Counted from the first letter of the stretch, positions 35,831 through 46,016 are shown. The stretch is DNA of 64,000 nucleotides from Tannerella sp. (GCA_031285565.1 JAITVY010000060.1:1-64000); one strand, 5' to 3'. Numbers and translations are program-made. Notes: generated by a model not told the origin, from the sequence alone.

Positions 35831-36945
35831 CGATTCATTTCTTTAAATAACTTTTTACAATAATATTCCCATGTGCATTTTTCCAATACCCGCGAGCGGG
35901 CTTTTCGGGCTTGTTCTTCCAGATATTCTTTATTCTCAATTAATTTGATTATTAAGCCGGTCAGTTGTCTTTTATTATCCTGTTCAATCAACCAGCCTCC
36001 GTTTTCCTGTTCAATTGCATCCGGAATACCCCCGGTATTTGCTCCAATTGTTGGTATTCCGCAGGATTGTGCTTCAAGAAATACCAACCCAAATCCCTCT
36101 ACCTGTGTACTTAATGAAGACTGCCGTGTACAAAGGATAAAAACATCCGATTGATTATAAAAACCAGGTAATTCCTCATCCGGGACATATTTGTGTAGAA
36201 ACACTTGGTTCTGAAGGTTTAACTTCTCGACTAATATTTCCAGATCGTTTAAATAAGGTCCTTTCCCTGCAATATGCAGTTCGACTTTGTCCAGATATGT
36301 TTCTGGTAGTTCCGAAATAGTATGAATAACAAAATCATGCCCTTTGAATTTGAGTATTCTCGACACCGAACAAAGTTTTAGTTTATTACTATCCGGTTTC
36401 CTTTCCATAGGCATAAAATAATTGTGATTAACAGCCAAAGGAATAGCTACCACGTTTGCTTTATCTGTTATTCCGGAAACCAACCGGGCTGTGTAGTTGC
36501 TGTTTGTAATCACTTTTTTAGCATGGTTCAGAACAAACGGTGAATAAAACGGCAACCAAAACCATTTCCTGAATTTCGAATCACCGGATAAAAATTCGGT
36601 ACCATGACCTAAAATGAACACATTCCTCATGCCTGAAATCAATGAAATAAGTCCTTCCGGATGCCAGACACCACACAACACATCGACTTCATTATTGTCT
36701 CTGATATTCCTTAAATAACGATAAGCTGCAAGTTCACATTTAATCCTGGATGCGGGGAGTTCAACAATATCAATTTCATTGTAATTATAAGGAACATGCG
36801 CTTGGTCTTTTTTCCGGGTTAAAACAGCTACTTTATCATAATACTGCTTTGCCCCGATTGCAATTTCATGACACAAGCGGGCAATTCCCCCGTTGGATGG
36901 CGGATAATCATATGAGAATAATAATAGCGTTTTTTTTCTATCCAT
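35827..36945 (-). CDS. GT4 glycosyltransferase
   Basis: A 372-residue GT-B enzyme: LLLFSYDYPPSNGGIARLCH at the start, KLCSVSRILKFKGHDFVIHT in the linker, LHKYVPDEELPGFYNQSDVF and the donor site STQVEGFGLVFLEAQSCGIP with its conserved Glu residues. It overlaps the broken acyltransferase upstream by 8 nt and the polymerase-like gene downstream by 4 nt, so translation is probably coupled along the operon. Sugar specificity unknown. Confidence 0.85.
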   Translation of the reverse strand: MDRKKTLLLFSYDYPPSNGGIARLCHEIAIGAKQYYDKVAVLTRKKDQAHVPYNYNEIDIVELPASRIKCELAAYRYLRNIRDNNEVDVLCGVWHPEGLISLISGMRNVFILGHGTEFLSGDSKFRKWFWLPFYSPFVLNHAKKVITNSNYTARLVSGITDKANVVAIPLAVNHNYFMPMERKPDSNKLKLCSVSRILKFKGHDFVIHTISELPETYLDKVELHIAGKGPYLNDLEILVEKLNLQNQVFLHKYVPDEELPGFYNQSDVFILCTRQSSLSTQVEGFGLVFLEAQSCGIPTIGANTGGIPDAIEQENGGWLIEQDNKRQLTGLIIKLIENKEYLEEQARKARSRVLEKCTWEYYCKKLFKEMNR

Positions 36946-37920
36946 TTTTTAAAGTTTTATTTCCAACAAGAAAAGGAAAATATCTATTGAGAATAAAAAT
37001 AACAGGAACTAATAATATAATTGAAACTATAGCAACTAGCAGACATTTTAAAATGCCTTCTGTGAATTTACTTAAAAATAGGTATGAGATAAATTGAACT
37101 TTAAGATGTAAACACATGATGGCTAAACTGTTTACACCTAACCACCTGATTGTTTTAAAAGCAGGAATCATCTTAAATATAAAGAAAAAACCAATTATAA
37201 ATGATAATGCATTGATTAGGAAAAGGAAAGGATTGCCTAACTGGTTAATTCTGACATCTACAATTCCGTTATGTATTAAACATATAAAACCCAATAAAAA
37301 AACACATATAATTACTGCTGAGAGTTTGAAAATACCTGTAATTTTGACATTTTTCATTATAAATCCAATAAAGAAAAAAGCAAGACTGACAAGACTGAAT
37401 TTATACTATAAGGAAGATTAAGCAGCTTAAATCTACTTAGCCAGAAACCTGTTAAAGTTAGAATAATTATTATTATAATTCCTATCTTCCCAGGATATTT
37501 TAGAATAGTATATGCTAATATTAATAAGCAAAACAGAGCCGGTAAATACCAGAGTACAATATTCCAGGATAAAAAAGGAGGATTACTTAAACCCAATATT
37601 GTACCTATCAAAAACTCCTTCCATGTGATTATATTATCAGCATTTTTTATTTTTTCAGGGATCCAGTATAATAAGAAAGAAGATAAACTAAAAAAGAGAT
37701 AAGGAATTATTATACGCTTAAATTTAGTTTTAAGAAAAATAGTGAATGGAATATCTTTATTGAATAAAAAACCGGAAATGAAAAAAAACAATGGCATGTG
37801 AAATGAAAAGATAAATTTTGCAATATCTTTTCCAATATGAGTATGTCCCAACACAACTAAAAAGATCCCAAAACCTTTCAGCATGTCGATATAATTTAAA
37901 TGAATTTTATGTTCGTTCAT
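36938..37920 (-). pseudogene. Acyltransferase 3 family gene with a frameshift
   Basis: Two frames together make one inner-membrane acyltransferase of about 325 residues. The first (37920-37357) starts MNEHKIHLNYIDMLKGFGIF, then VVLGHTHIGKDIAKFIFSFH and FFFISGFLF, typical of this O-acetyltransferase family. It ends SVLLFSLLDL and a TAA that overlaps the next ATG (TAATG). The second frame (37357-36938) continues MKNVKITGIF. Read one base earlier, the junction gives LAFFFIGFIMKN, matching the family's usual LPFFYLGYLLKK segment, so one base is missing from the A6 tract at 37375-37380 (T6 on the coding strand). A sequencing error or slippage is possible. The start at 37920 is preferred over 37941. 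Confidence 0.85.
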
Positions 37921-37930
37921 ATTTGCTCTT

Positions 37931-38818
37931 TTATTCGGCAATTGTACATTTCGGCATTTGTCTGGCTATCAATAAGCCTTCTTTCAACCCTTTCAGATAA
38001 CTGTTAATCAGGTTTACTTTTTTATAAGAAAATATGTAAGCTATACCTAATTTCATCATAAATAAATTGGCTGTTATTTTATTATACCACTTTAGGTATC
38101 GTTGAATTATAATCGTACGATTCCTTACAAGTGAAAAAATATATTTATCTATATCTTTGACCCTGCAACCTCCCGTATCGGCAGCCAGATGATATACATG
38201 GGCATCGTAATTGAATAATATTTTATAGCCGTTTCTTATTACCCTAAGGCAAAGGTCGGTTTCTTCAAACAATGCAGCTCCTTTGGAAAGATGTTCGTCT
38301 ACACCGCCGACTTGCTTTATTACCGATTTTTTTATTGAAAAATTACCACCTCCTGCATGATCCACCGTCATCAATCCTTTTTTATAGAAACCTCTTTCAG
38401 GAGTTGCGGTCCAATAATTGAATTTGCCGGTTCTGCTTTCTGCCTCCTTTTTATATTTCTCGGTAATTCCTCCGGCAACTACACCGATACCTTTCTGTGT
38501 GATATACCGGTAATGTTCTGCCAGTAAGTTTTTTTTGCACGAGATATCGTCGTCCAGATACAGTATATAATCATAAAGAGCATGCTCCCAGCCGAAGTTT
38601 CTGGCTTCCGGTAATCCTTTGAAAAAAGTGATATGAAAATACTTTATAAAAGGATATTTCCATTGATATTCATCAATCGCGTAATTATATGTATCCGACT
38701 GATCTACAATCAGAATCTCAAATGGATGGTCGAATTCCTGGACAACCAGATAATCAAGTGTGTCAGTCAGAAACGTTGTCCTGTTTAACGTTGGTAAAAC
38801 GATCGATATTCCTTCCAT
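37931..38818 (-). CDS. GT2 glycosyltransferase
   Basis: A 295-residue GT-A family 2 enzyme: ISIVLPTLNRTTFLTDTLDY, ILIVDQSDTYNYA, GLPEARNFGWEHALYDYILY and the metal site LDDDISCKKN. VDEHLSKGAALFEETDLCLR carries the usual ED acceptor motif late in the domain. It follows the acyltransferase remnant by 2 nt and precedes the frameshifted acyltransferase. Donor and acceptor unknown. Confidence 0.84.
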   Translation of the reverse strand: MEGISIVLPTLNRTTFLTDTLDYLVVQEFDHPFEILIVDQSDTYNYAIDEYQWKYPFIKYFHITFFKGLPEARNFGWEHALYDYILYLDDDISCKKNLLAEHYRYITQKGIGVVAGGITEKYKKEAESRTGKFNYWTATPERGFYKKGLMTVDHAGGGNFSIKKSVIKQVGGVDEHLSKGAALFEETDLCLRVIRNGYKILFNYDAHVYHLAADTGGCRVKDIDKYIFSLVRNRTIIIQRYLKWYNKITANLFMMKLGIAYIFSYKKVNLINSYLKGLKEGLLIARQMPKCTIAE

Positions 38819-38820
38819 AA

Positions 38821-39013
38821 TTATTTTAATAATATAATTTTCAACTTCTTCAAAACAGGTTTCTCAAAGTATTTTTGTACGCAAAAATGACAACATATTG
38901 TCATACAAATCCGGATGGCATGTCGGGAAGATGGTTGTATAGTGATTCCAAACAACTGCAAAAGCTGCCAGACCACGCATTGCGTCCAAAAAATCAATTC
39001 TTTCCGAAGCCAT
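38821..39013 (-). pseudogene. Acyltransferase remnant with a large internal deletion
   Basis: From an ATG overlapping the upstream stop (TAATG at 39011-39015) the frame reads MASERIDFLDAMRGLAAFAV, then VWNHYTTIF, a classic N-terminus of the acyltransferase 3 family, but stops after 49 residues (TGA 38864-38866). In another frame the same DNA continues VQKYFEKPVLKKLKIILLK and stops at 38821-38823, matching the usual C-terminus of the same family (KYFEKPxxK). About 270-290 central codons are missing, so this is an internally deleted gene whose two ends remain in place in the operon. Confidence 0.8.
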
Positions 39014-40320
39014 TATACTTTCTCAAATAAATTAATAAAAGACTTAACCTGATTGGAAGCCAGATATCTTTTGCAATATTTTTTATCAACTTCCTGCTCC
39101 ATTTTGCCTCCATTGAACAGATCTGTAAGCAAGCGGATTGATTTCTCATCCTGTTTAATGAAAATTCCCAGACCGGCTTTACTTAATTCACTTTTTGTTT
39201 CACTGATATCGGGGACCAGTGCTATGACTTGCTTTTGCAATGCTATATAATCGGTCAACTTGGCCGAATTGTTCCACCAATGGGCCTTTTCGCCTATAAT
39301 TGTCAGTGCATACCTTGCTTCGGATATGAGTTTGTATAGTTCTTTTTGAGGCATATGATCTATAATTTCAACAAATTCCTGAATCCCGTATTTCTCAATG
39401 ATCGGGAGTAAAAAAGGCATATTGATGTCTTTATTGCCAACAATCTTAATTCTCATTACGTTATCTTTATTGATCTGATCAATAGCTTTTGAATAGACCC
39501 TGAAGAAAAAATCTCCGTACTCTTCTAAATATTCGCCTGCAAAAATGATATAATTACCTTGTGATGAAATATCCTCAGGAAGATAATCATCATCTACTCC
39601 TGTAGGTATAAAATGCACCTTGTCGGAAAAACGACCCTTATACTGGTCGTTAAAAATCAGTTCGTAAGCCGATGATGTAGTAGTAATACCGTCGGCATGC
39701 AGAAAAGTATCATCCTGGTTTTTCCTTTGTTTTTTGTAGACTGAAAACACATCCGAATGAGTTCTTTTAGCATAAGTAACGGGATCTCTGAAATCGGCAA
39801 TCCATTTTAGATTATATTTCTTTTTCAATGATAAACCTACAGCGTTTGAGGTATAAGGCGAGCATGTTGTAAATAAAATATTTACGTTGTAATTTTGAAT
39901 TATTTCTTCTGCTTTTTTTATGGCAGATCTTTGCCAGGTCCAATAACGGTCGGGTGAATTCAGAAACAATTCGGTATAATTCTGAATCCATTTACTCCTT
40001 GGTTTTTTGTCTGTATGCCCGGTATTACTGAAATAATTCTGCCGTTTCAACGACTTATAAGTCAAATCCGTGTCTGAAAGCAACATGCGAATACCCCGCA
40101 ATGTCGGTTCAACATACTTTGTCCTGAAAATCGGAATCCCTTCCAACTCATCCAATAACCGGGGGTCTTCATTGAAGTTGTAATTGGTATCGACAGTCAG
40201 AACCATTGGATTCCAACCGTTTTTTTTCAGATACTTGGTTAGTTTGTGAGCTCTGAAAACCGCAGCATGCGTTTCGGGAGGAAAAAAGGGAGCGACAATA
40301 AGTATATTTTTATTGTTCAT
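39013..40320 (-). CDS. Glycosyltransferase (GT4-like)
   Basis: A 435-residue GT-B glycosyltransferase from the ATG at 40320 (MNNKNILIVAPFFPPETHAA), one base after the preceding stop. Features are WIADFRDPVTYAKRTH, TGVDDDYLPEDISSQGNYII and a C-terminal domain with IKIVGNKDINMPFLLPIIEK and IDHMPQKELYKLISEARYAL. The donor-site sequence is more divergent than in the neighbouring GT4 genes. Its stop overlaps the start of the acyltransferase remnant. Sugar specificity unknown. Confidence 0.8.
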   Translation of the reverse strand: MNNKNILIVAPFFPPETHAAVFRAHKLTKYLKKNGWNPMVLTVDTNYNFNEDPRLLDELEGIPIFRTKYVEPTLRGIRMLLSDTDLTYKSLKRQNYFSNTGHTDKKPRSKWIQNYTELFLNSPDRYWTWQRSAIKKAEEIIQNYNVNILFTTCSPYTSNAVGLSLKKKYNLKWIADFRDPVTYAKRTHSDVFSVYKKQRKNQDDTFLHADGITTTSSAYELIFNDQYKGRFSDKVHFIPTGVDDDYLPEDISSQGNYIIFAGEYLEEYGDFFFRVYSKAIDQINKDNVMRIKIVGNKDINMPFLLPIIEKYGIQEFVEIIDHMPQKELYKLISEARYALTIIGEKAHWWNNSAKLTDYIALQKQVIALVPDISETKSELSKAGLGIFIKQDEKSIRLLTDLFNGGKMEQEVDKKYCKRYLASNQVKSFINLFEKV

Positions 40321-40321
40321 A

Positions 40322-41440
40322 TCAGTTGTTATAAAAAGTATCATACAATGTTTCTACATATTTTGAAACACTATAATTTTTTACATGCTGTAGTTCAGAC
40401 TTTTTTATGCTGTTATATAATTCTGCATCTGAAATTAACAGATGCATTTTATCTGCCAGATCTTCTGGATTTAAAGGTTCATATAATAATCCGTTTTCCA
40501 GATTTGTTATAATTTCAGCAATACCTCCGGAGTTTGGAATTATTACAGGCAATCCACTTGCCATAGCTTCCAGGCATACGATTCCAAAAGGCTCATAAGG
40601 CGCCGCATGAACAAAGGCGTCACAATGAGGTAAGATTTTCTCAACATCATTTCTCAGACCTAAAAAATAAACATGGTCTTTTACCCCCAATTCATCTGAT
40701 AATATTTCTAAATCCGTCCTTTGTTCTCCGTCACCGCAAATAATTAAATTGGCAGTTATTCCGTTTCTTTTTAATAGCTGCAATGCTTTAATGGAAATAT
40801 CAACCCGTTTGTTAACCCCTTTTCCTAAAGTGCCTACCGTAATAAAATTAAAATCATGCAGATTTACATTAATGATATCATCCAGTTTTTTTCCCGGTGT
40901 TGTTGTAAATTTATTGAGATCGATACAATTATGTTGTACATGCAGCTTCCGGTTGGATATTTTATGTGTATTATGCGCCCATTTTTTTAATGATGAACTA
41001 CAGACAATTATTGATTGAAAATAGAATTGAGAGATAAAATTGGCTATCCGGATAGGAAAAGATTTGAGGTAAATATCTCCATGTTCAAAACCCACTCTGA
41101 TTGGAATTTTACAATAATATGCGGCAGTATTTGCAAATAAGCGCGACCAGGTTAAATGGGTTTCTACTATCTGTGGTGAATGTTGCTTTATAAATGAAGA
41201 AATGGCATCATACACTTTTTTATATTTTCTGGAAACAAAAACTTCCCGTAATCCCATGCAATGAACAGATACATCAATATCCTCAAATAAATCTTTCATT
41301 CCTGCATTATCAAACAAAACGGCTAGTATATGTGTTTCGTCAGGATGTGCAGCTTTCCTTTCTTTCAATATTGTCAATAAATGGGTTTGAGCCCCACCAA
41401 AAGCTATTTGATCTATAAAGTGTATATACTTATTATTCAT
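40322..41440 (-). CDS. GT4 glycosyltransferase
   Basis: A 372-residue GT-B enzyme: IHFIDQIAFGGAQTHLLTIL at the start, THLTWSRLFANTAAYYCKIP, then ITVGTLGKGVNKRVDISIKA, HVYFLGLRNDVEKILPHCDA and the donor site AAPYEPFGIVCLEAMASGLP. It lies 7 bp after the flippase gene. Acceptor and donor unknown. Confidence 0.85.
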   Translation of the reverse strand: MNNKYIHFIDQIAFGGAQTHLLTILKERKAAHPDETHILAVLFDNAGMKDLFEDIDVSVHCMGLREVFVSRKYKKVYDAISSFIKQHSPQIVETHLTWSRLFANTAAYYCKIPIRVGFEHGDIYLKSFPIRIANFISQFYFQSIIVCSSSLKKWAHNTHKISNRKLHVQHNCIDLNKFTTTPGKKLDDIINVNLHDFNFITVGTLGKGVNKRVDISIKALQLLKRNGITANLIICGDGEQRTDLEILSDELGVKDHVYFLGLRNDVEKILPHCDAFVHAAPYEPFGIVCLEAMASGLPVIIPNSGGIAEIITNLENGLLYEPLNPEDLADKMHLLISDAELYNSIKKSELQHVKNYSVSKYVETLYDTFYNN

Positions 41441-41447
41441 TGATATT

Positions 41448-42950
41448 TCATTTTAAGTACTGGGATGGTTTAAATACCAAAGCTCTTTCTTCTTTTGTTA
41501 AAATGAGAGAGAGCACTAATAAATAGATAACAGAGTAAATAATGCTTTTGATAAAAAACCAAAACCAATTATTTGTTTTAAAAAACAGAAATACAGCATA
41601 TGCTAATCCCAAAACCAATATAAAAGGAAGAATATAGGGTAAAATCGTTCTCTTGAAAAAAGACCATATATCGAATCCTATTTTACTGTAATATATATTC
41701 ATGATTAGCTGGAATACGATCATTCCGCCAAACAAACCAATGATCATCCCTGTTGAGTCATATTTATATGATAACAACCATCCCGAGAGCAATCCTAATA
41801 CAACAAATATGAAAAAGGAGTAAGTTCTGAATTTAAGTAGCTTTCTTGCTTCAAGAATCGAATGAGCATAACCCTGTGCCATTGGGATGGTATATGCAAT
41901 CATTATTAACAGCGCTACAATCCATGATTTTGCATATGTTTCGCCTACCCATAAAACAATAAAATCCTGTCCCATTAAAATAAATGCTCCAAGGAAATAT
42001 AACAATATGAACATGGTCAGTCTCCCGATCCGGATCATCTGTTCAGTCATCTGGTCCAGATCGGTTCCATTGCAGACGGATTGAACGGCTTTAGGGAGCA
42101 TCAAACCATTTATGATGCTACCAATGGTTGTATAGTATATTCCCAACATAACACCAACGCTATAAATTCCTACGATCGCAGTATTTGAACTGATTCCGAG
42201 AATAAACTGTCCCGAACGCCATTGAATCTGGTATATAAATGCATAGAAAAAAACAAAAAAAGAATAATTAATTATTTCCCTGATATAAGAAAAATTGAAT
42301 GCGTGCAACTTTATTTTGACATTCAATATTTTAAATACATAATAAGCAGTTATTGCAATAAAAATAAAGTTTAAAATGCTATCAACGAGTACAAGACCTA
42401 TGGCATTACTTCCCATATATAAAATGGATATGACAAGAACGGTTCTCACCACATACTTAATTATGGTCATCAACCTGGGAAAAACAAACTTTTCATATCC
42501 GGTACATATTCCGGTAAAAGCCCCTCCCGGTATTGTAATGGTAAAATTGATAATCAGTATAATCATCATAACTCTTGCCTGCGATAACTCTTCGGCAGAT
42601 AGTGTACGGTCAAACAAAAAATCGAGGTTCTGATAAAGAAACAAACCGACAGCAATTATCAACAAACTGATGATTGAGTAGATTATGAGACAAATAGCTA
42701 AAAAATTTTCTTCCTCAGACCGATTATCCTTAGCCCTGTAGTGTGACACAAACCGTATAATAGCATTATTAAGACCCAAATCTAAAATGGATAAATAACC
42801 GACAAATGCACCTATCAATGTATATAATCCATATTGGGAAGGTCCTAATTTGTGAATGATAAGCGGAGTCACTATTAAACCCAATATATTGGTCAATATA
42901 AAATTCACATAGGATAAAATAGCAGCTGACTTATATTGGCTACGTGGCAT
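41448..42950 (-). CDS. wzx: Oligosaccharide flippase, Wzx type
   Basis: A 500-residue MATE/MOP-superfamily membrane protein with about 14 hydrophobic segments. The N-terminus LSYVNFILTNILGLIVTPLI with LGPSQYGLYTLIGAFVGYLS and DLGLNNAIIRFVSHYRAKD is typical of polysaccharide flippases. It would move lipid-linked repeat units across the inner membrane for polymerisation by the EpsG-like protein. It is 7 bp upstream of the GT4 gene and 49 bp after wzc. Confidence 0.88.
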   Translation of the reverse strand: MPRSQYKSAAILSYVNFILTNILGLIVTPLIIHKLGPSQYGLYTLIGAFVGYLSILDLGLNNAIIRFVSHYRAKDNRSEEENFLAICLIIYSIISLLIIAVGLFLYQNLDFLFDRTLSAEELSQARVMMIILIINFTITIPGGAFTGICTGYEKFVFPRLMTIIKYVVRTVLVISILYMGSNAIGLVLVDSILNFIFIAITAYYVFKILNVKIKLHAFNFSYIREIINYSFFVFFYAFIYQIQWRSGQFILGISSNTAIVGIYSVGVMLGIYYTTIGSIINGLMLPKAVQSVCNGTDLDQMTEQMIRIGRLTMFILLYFLGAFILMGQDFIVLWVGETYAKSWIVALLIMIAYTIPMAQGYAHSILEARKLLKFRTYSFFIFVVLGLLSGWLLSYKYDSTGMIIGLFGGMIVFQLIMNIYYSKIGFDIWSFFKRTILPYILPFILVLGLAYAVFLFFKTNNWFWFFIKSIIYSVIYLLVLSLILTKEERALVFKPSQYLK

Positions 42951-42999
42951 ATTTTGTTTTCTTTTTCTTTTTTCGTAAAAGTCCTAAAGAGCTTTGGGG

Positions 43000-45231
43000 T
43001 TACTTATTATAATATCCATATCCATATCCTTTCTTCACCTTTATTCCTTTCAGGACAAAACACATCTTGGATATTTTTTTCTTGTTAAACAATTCATTTC
43101 CTTGTTTAATAAAAGACTTGTGTGAATATCCCGCCCGGGCAACATATATACATAGATCCGAAATCCGGTTTATAACCAGTGCGTCCGCAACCAATGATAC
43201 CGGAGGGGTATCAATAATGATATAATCATACTCTTTCTTCATCAAAGAAATGAAATCATCCAGGCGTTTTCTTGATAGCAATTCAATTGGGTTAGGGGGA
43301 AATGAACCAGCTATTGCCAATTTCAGATTCTCATTATAAGGAGATGATACAATTATATCATTCGGACTTAACGAATCATCTGATAGATAAGAGGACATTC
43401 CATGTTTAGCAGACACTTTCATGATTTTAGCATATTGCGAATTTCTCATATCCAGATCAATGAGTAATACTTTTTTCCCCAATGTGGCTAACGAAAAAGA
43501 CAGATTGGCAGAAAAAGAGCTTTTACCTTCCTTAGGTATCGTAGAAGTAACCTCAATGACATTTTCATTTTCAGCTAAAATGAACCCTAAATTGGTGCAA
43601 ATCATATGATACATTTCTGTAACGCCCGAACGTTCCGCAGATTTTAGATAAACATCTTTCCCTTCCGGAACTTCTCCTAATACAGGAATCTGGGCTAATT
43701 TGTCTAATTCCTCACGACTACTGATCTTATATTTCAGCAAATCTTTCAGGTAAATAAATAAGAGTGGTAATATCAGACCTGCTAAAAGACTAAAAAGAAA
43801 AACTATTTTTTTCTTCGGACTTACCGGTATGGGATCCGTATAAACTTTATCTATTATTTTGGCATTAGGCGAATACATAGCGAGTGTTAAAGCTGATTCT
43901 TCCCTTTTTTGCAATAAATAAAGGAACAATGTTTCTTTAATACCCTGTTGTCTGGATAGCTCTCTTACTTCCCGTTCCTGAGTTGAAAGATTGCGTATTT
44001 TAGAATTGAATGAGCGTTCTTTTGTCTTTAGTTCACCTAAAGATATCTGGATTCCTGATTCAATACTATTAATACTTTTCAGGATGTTATTCCTCATGAA
44101 TGAAAGTTCACTATCGCGTTCTTTCAGGATGGGATTATTCTCCCTGGCTGTGGAAGCGATCCGGTTTCGATCGAATTGTTTTTCATTAAATGCTTCGATC
44201 ATCGATACCAATGTCGGATCACTTATCCCGATATTGGAGGGAATGACATTATTATTATTGGATTGGTTATTGACGTACGATTCAACCGATTGCAAAATTT
44301 GCTTTTGCATTTCAAGATCTACAATTCTTTTGTCGTATTCGCCTCCGGTAGTTAGGTACAAATCTGCTTCCGATTGTAAATCAGTAATCCGGTTACTTTG
44401 TTTATATTGTTCGACATTCCTTTCAACGCCCGATAATTCACTCGCAATTAAAGAAATACGGTCATCAATAAATTGTATGGATTGATCGGCTAGTCTATTC
44501 TTTTCATCCAATGCCTGTAAATTGTAAAAATTAACCAGTGTACTGATAATATCTGCGCTTTTTTCTGGAACCGGAGATACTATAGATAGTTCAACCACAT
44601 TCGAGTTTTTACTGACAGGGCTTATATCCAATAAGGGAAGGGCAGAAGATGCATATATATCCGCTTTTATTTCACAGTCATCAGCCGGATTGCCTTTATA
44701 AACAACCGTAATTAATCCGAAAGGAGTATCAATGGGTTGTCCCGAAACGATTGATGTTGAATAATCGGAATTACAATCCTTTAAAAGAATTTTATCTTTT
44801 TGTTTGACAATGGATAGAGTTCCTGGTTTTTTAAAATTGATGATTTTTAGCTGGAATGGTGAATCCTTATAAAGTTCGTTGTTTTTTAAGCCGGGTTCAT
44901 AATAAACCACATTTAATTTCAAACTATCCGTCACACGTTGCATCAGGCTACGCGATCTGAGAACTTCCAATTCATCGTCTATATTATTGTTTTTACGGGA
45001 AAAATCATAGTCGCTAATATCGCTCAATTCAAAATTGAAACCTTTGTTCTCTGTTTTCATCAGTATTTTAGCTGATACTTTATATTCAGGTTTTTTTAAA
45101 TAGAGATAAAGTATCGCCAACCCGATGCAAACAATTATAGAACAGATAATTAATATTGAATATTTCAGATAATGTGAGATGATATCTGTAAAAGAGGCAT
45201 CATCTTTTAACCCTAAATTATTATTTTCCAT
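43000..45231 (-). CDS. wzc: Polysaccharide co-polymerase / tyrosine autokinase, Wzc type
   Basis: A 743-residue protein: an N-terminal membrane segment (YSILIICSIIVCIGLAILYL) and Wzz-type chain-length domain, a coiled-coil periplasmic region, a second membrane segment (VFLFSLLAGLILPLLFIYL) and a cytoplasmic BY-kinase. Kinase motifs are Walker A STIPKEGKSSFSANL, Walker A' KVLLIDLDMR and Walker B YDYIIIDTPPVSL. The C-terminus KGYGYGYYNK is the Tyr cluster that such kinases autophosphorylate. It would regulate chain length and export with the Wza channel and the PHP phosphatase encoded just upstream. Confidence 0.92.
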   Translation of the reverse strand: MENNNLGLKDDASFTDIISHYLKYSILIICSIIVCIGLAILYLYLKKPEYKVSAKILMKTENKGFNFELSDISDYDFSRKNNNIDDELEVLRSRSLMQRVTDSLKLNVVYYEPGLKNNELYKDSPFQLKIINFKKPGTLSIVKQKDKILLKDCNSDYSTSIVSGQPIDTPFGLITVVYKGNPADDCEIKADIYASSALPLLDISPVSKNSNVVELSIVSPVPEKSADIISTLVNFYNLQALDEKNRLADQSIQFIDDRISLIASELSGVERNVEQYKQSNRITDLQSEADLYLTTGGEYDKRIVDLEMQKQILQSVESYVNNQSNNNNVIPSNIGISDPTLVSMIEAFNEKQFDRNRIASTARENNPILKERDSELSFMRNNILKSINSIESGIQISLGELKTKERSFNSKIRNLSTQEREVRELSRQQGIKETLFLYLLQKREESALTLAMYSPNAKIIDKVYTDPIPVSPKKKIVFLFSLLAGLILPLLFIYLKDLLKYKISSREELDKLAQIPVLGEVPEGKDVYLKSAERSGVTEMYHMICTNLGFILAENENVIEVTSTIPKEGKSSFSANLSFSLATLGKKVLLIDLDMRNSQYAKIMKVSAKHGMSSYLSDDSLSPNDIIVSSPYNENLKLAIAGSFPPNPIELLSRKRLDDFISLMKKEYDYIIIDTPPVSLVADALVINRISDLCIYVARAGYSHKSFIKQGNELFNKKKISKMCFVLKGIKVKKGYGYGYYNK

Positions 45232-45232
45232 C

Positions 45233-45985
45233 TTATTTTGTGACTAAAGCTATTATGGTAATGATAGTTGAGAATACGGATACCCAGATAGGCAAATTTT
45301 GATTATAACCTGCTCCCGATGATTTTGCTTTATTTGGTTGTATATACACAATATCATTTTGTTGCAGGAAATAGTTGGGAGACCTGAATAGATCTGGTGA
45401 AGTCATATCCATCCGGTAAAATTCCTTTTTTCCATCGACTTCACGGCAGACTAAAACATTATTTCTTCTGCCATGGATTGTCATATCCCCGGCTAGTCCC
45501 AATGCTTCGGGTAAAGAAATCGTTTCGTTGGTTACCGTATAAACGCCAGGCTTATTTACTTCTCCCAGGACAGTTACCCTGAAATTCAAAAACCGGATGT
45601 TAACAGTTGATTCAACTACATATTCCGAAATTTTGTCCTGCAAAAGATTAATCGCTTCATTCTTGGTTAATCCTCCCAGTCTTACCCGACCTAGGATAGG
45701 GAAGTTTATATACCCATCCTTATCTACAATATAGCCTTGTAAAGCCAGACTTTCCTGAGTCGAATTTCCCCTTTCATTTATTTGAATGGAATTGAATATG
45801 TCGGAAACTTCAACCTTGGGGCTACTAACCAATATTAACAAGTTATCATTGGGTTGAATTTTAGCTTCAGTAACTTTGGTTTCATCAATGGCATTCTCTG
45901 CTCCCTGAAAATAGACTATTTTCTTATTGGATACACATGATGATGAGATCAAACAAATGATCAGATAGAAATAAATTTTATTCAT
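45233..45985 (-). CDS. wza: Polysaccharide export outer-membrane lipoprotein, Wza type
   Basis: A 250-residue lipoprotein (lipobox ISSSCVSNKK) with the Poly_export domain (IQPNDNLLILVSS, GYIVDKDGYINFPILGRVRL), one SLBB domain (FRVTVLGEVNKPGVYTVTNE, LPEALGLAGDMTIHGRRNNV) and a C-terminal hydrophobic helix (WVSVFSTIITIIALVTK) that fits the outer-membrane alpha-barrel of Wza. It is shorter than E. coli Wza, as is common in Bacteroidetes. It precedes wzc by 1 nt. Confidence 0.9.
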   Translation of the reverse strand: MNKIYFYLIICLISSSCVSNKKIVYFQGAENAIDETKVTEAKIQPNDNLLILVSSPKVEVSDIFNSIQINERGNSTQESLALQGYIVDKDGYINFPILGRVRLGGLTKNEAINLLQDKISEYVVESTVNIRFLNFRVTVLGEVNKPGVYTVTNETISLPEALGLAGDMTIHGRRNNVLVCREVDGKKEFYRMDMTSPDLFRSPNYFLQQNDIVYIQPNKAKSSGAGYNQNLPIWVSVFSTIITIIALVTK

Positions 45986-46016
45986 ATGATAATATTTAAT
46001 TTTTTACACTAATTGT

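Noticed and set aside
37116-37421. 101-codon plus-strand frame over the acyltransferase frameshift
   Set aside because: It is antisense to acyltransferase coding sequence that joins across a one-base shift.
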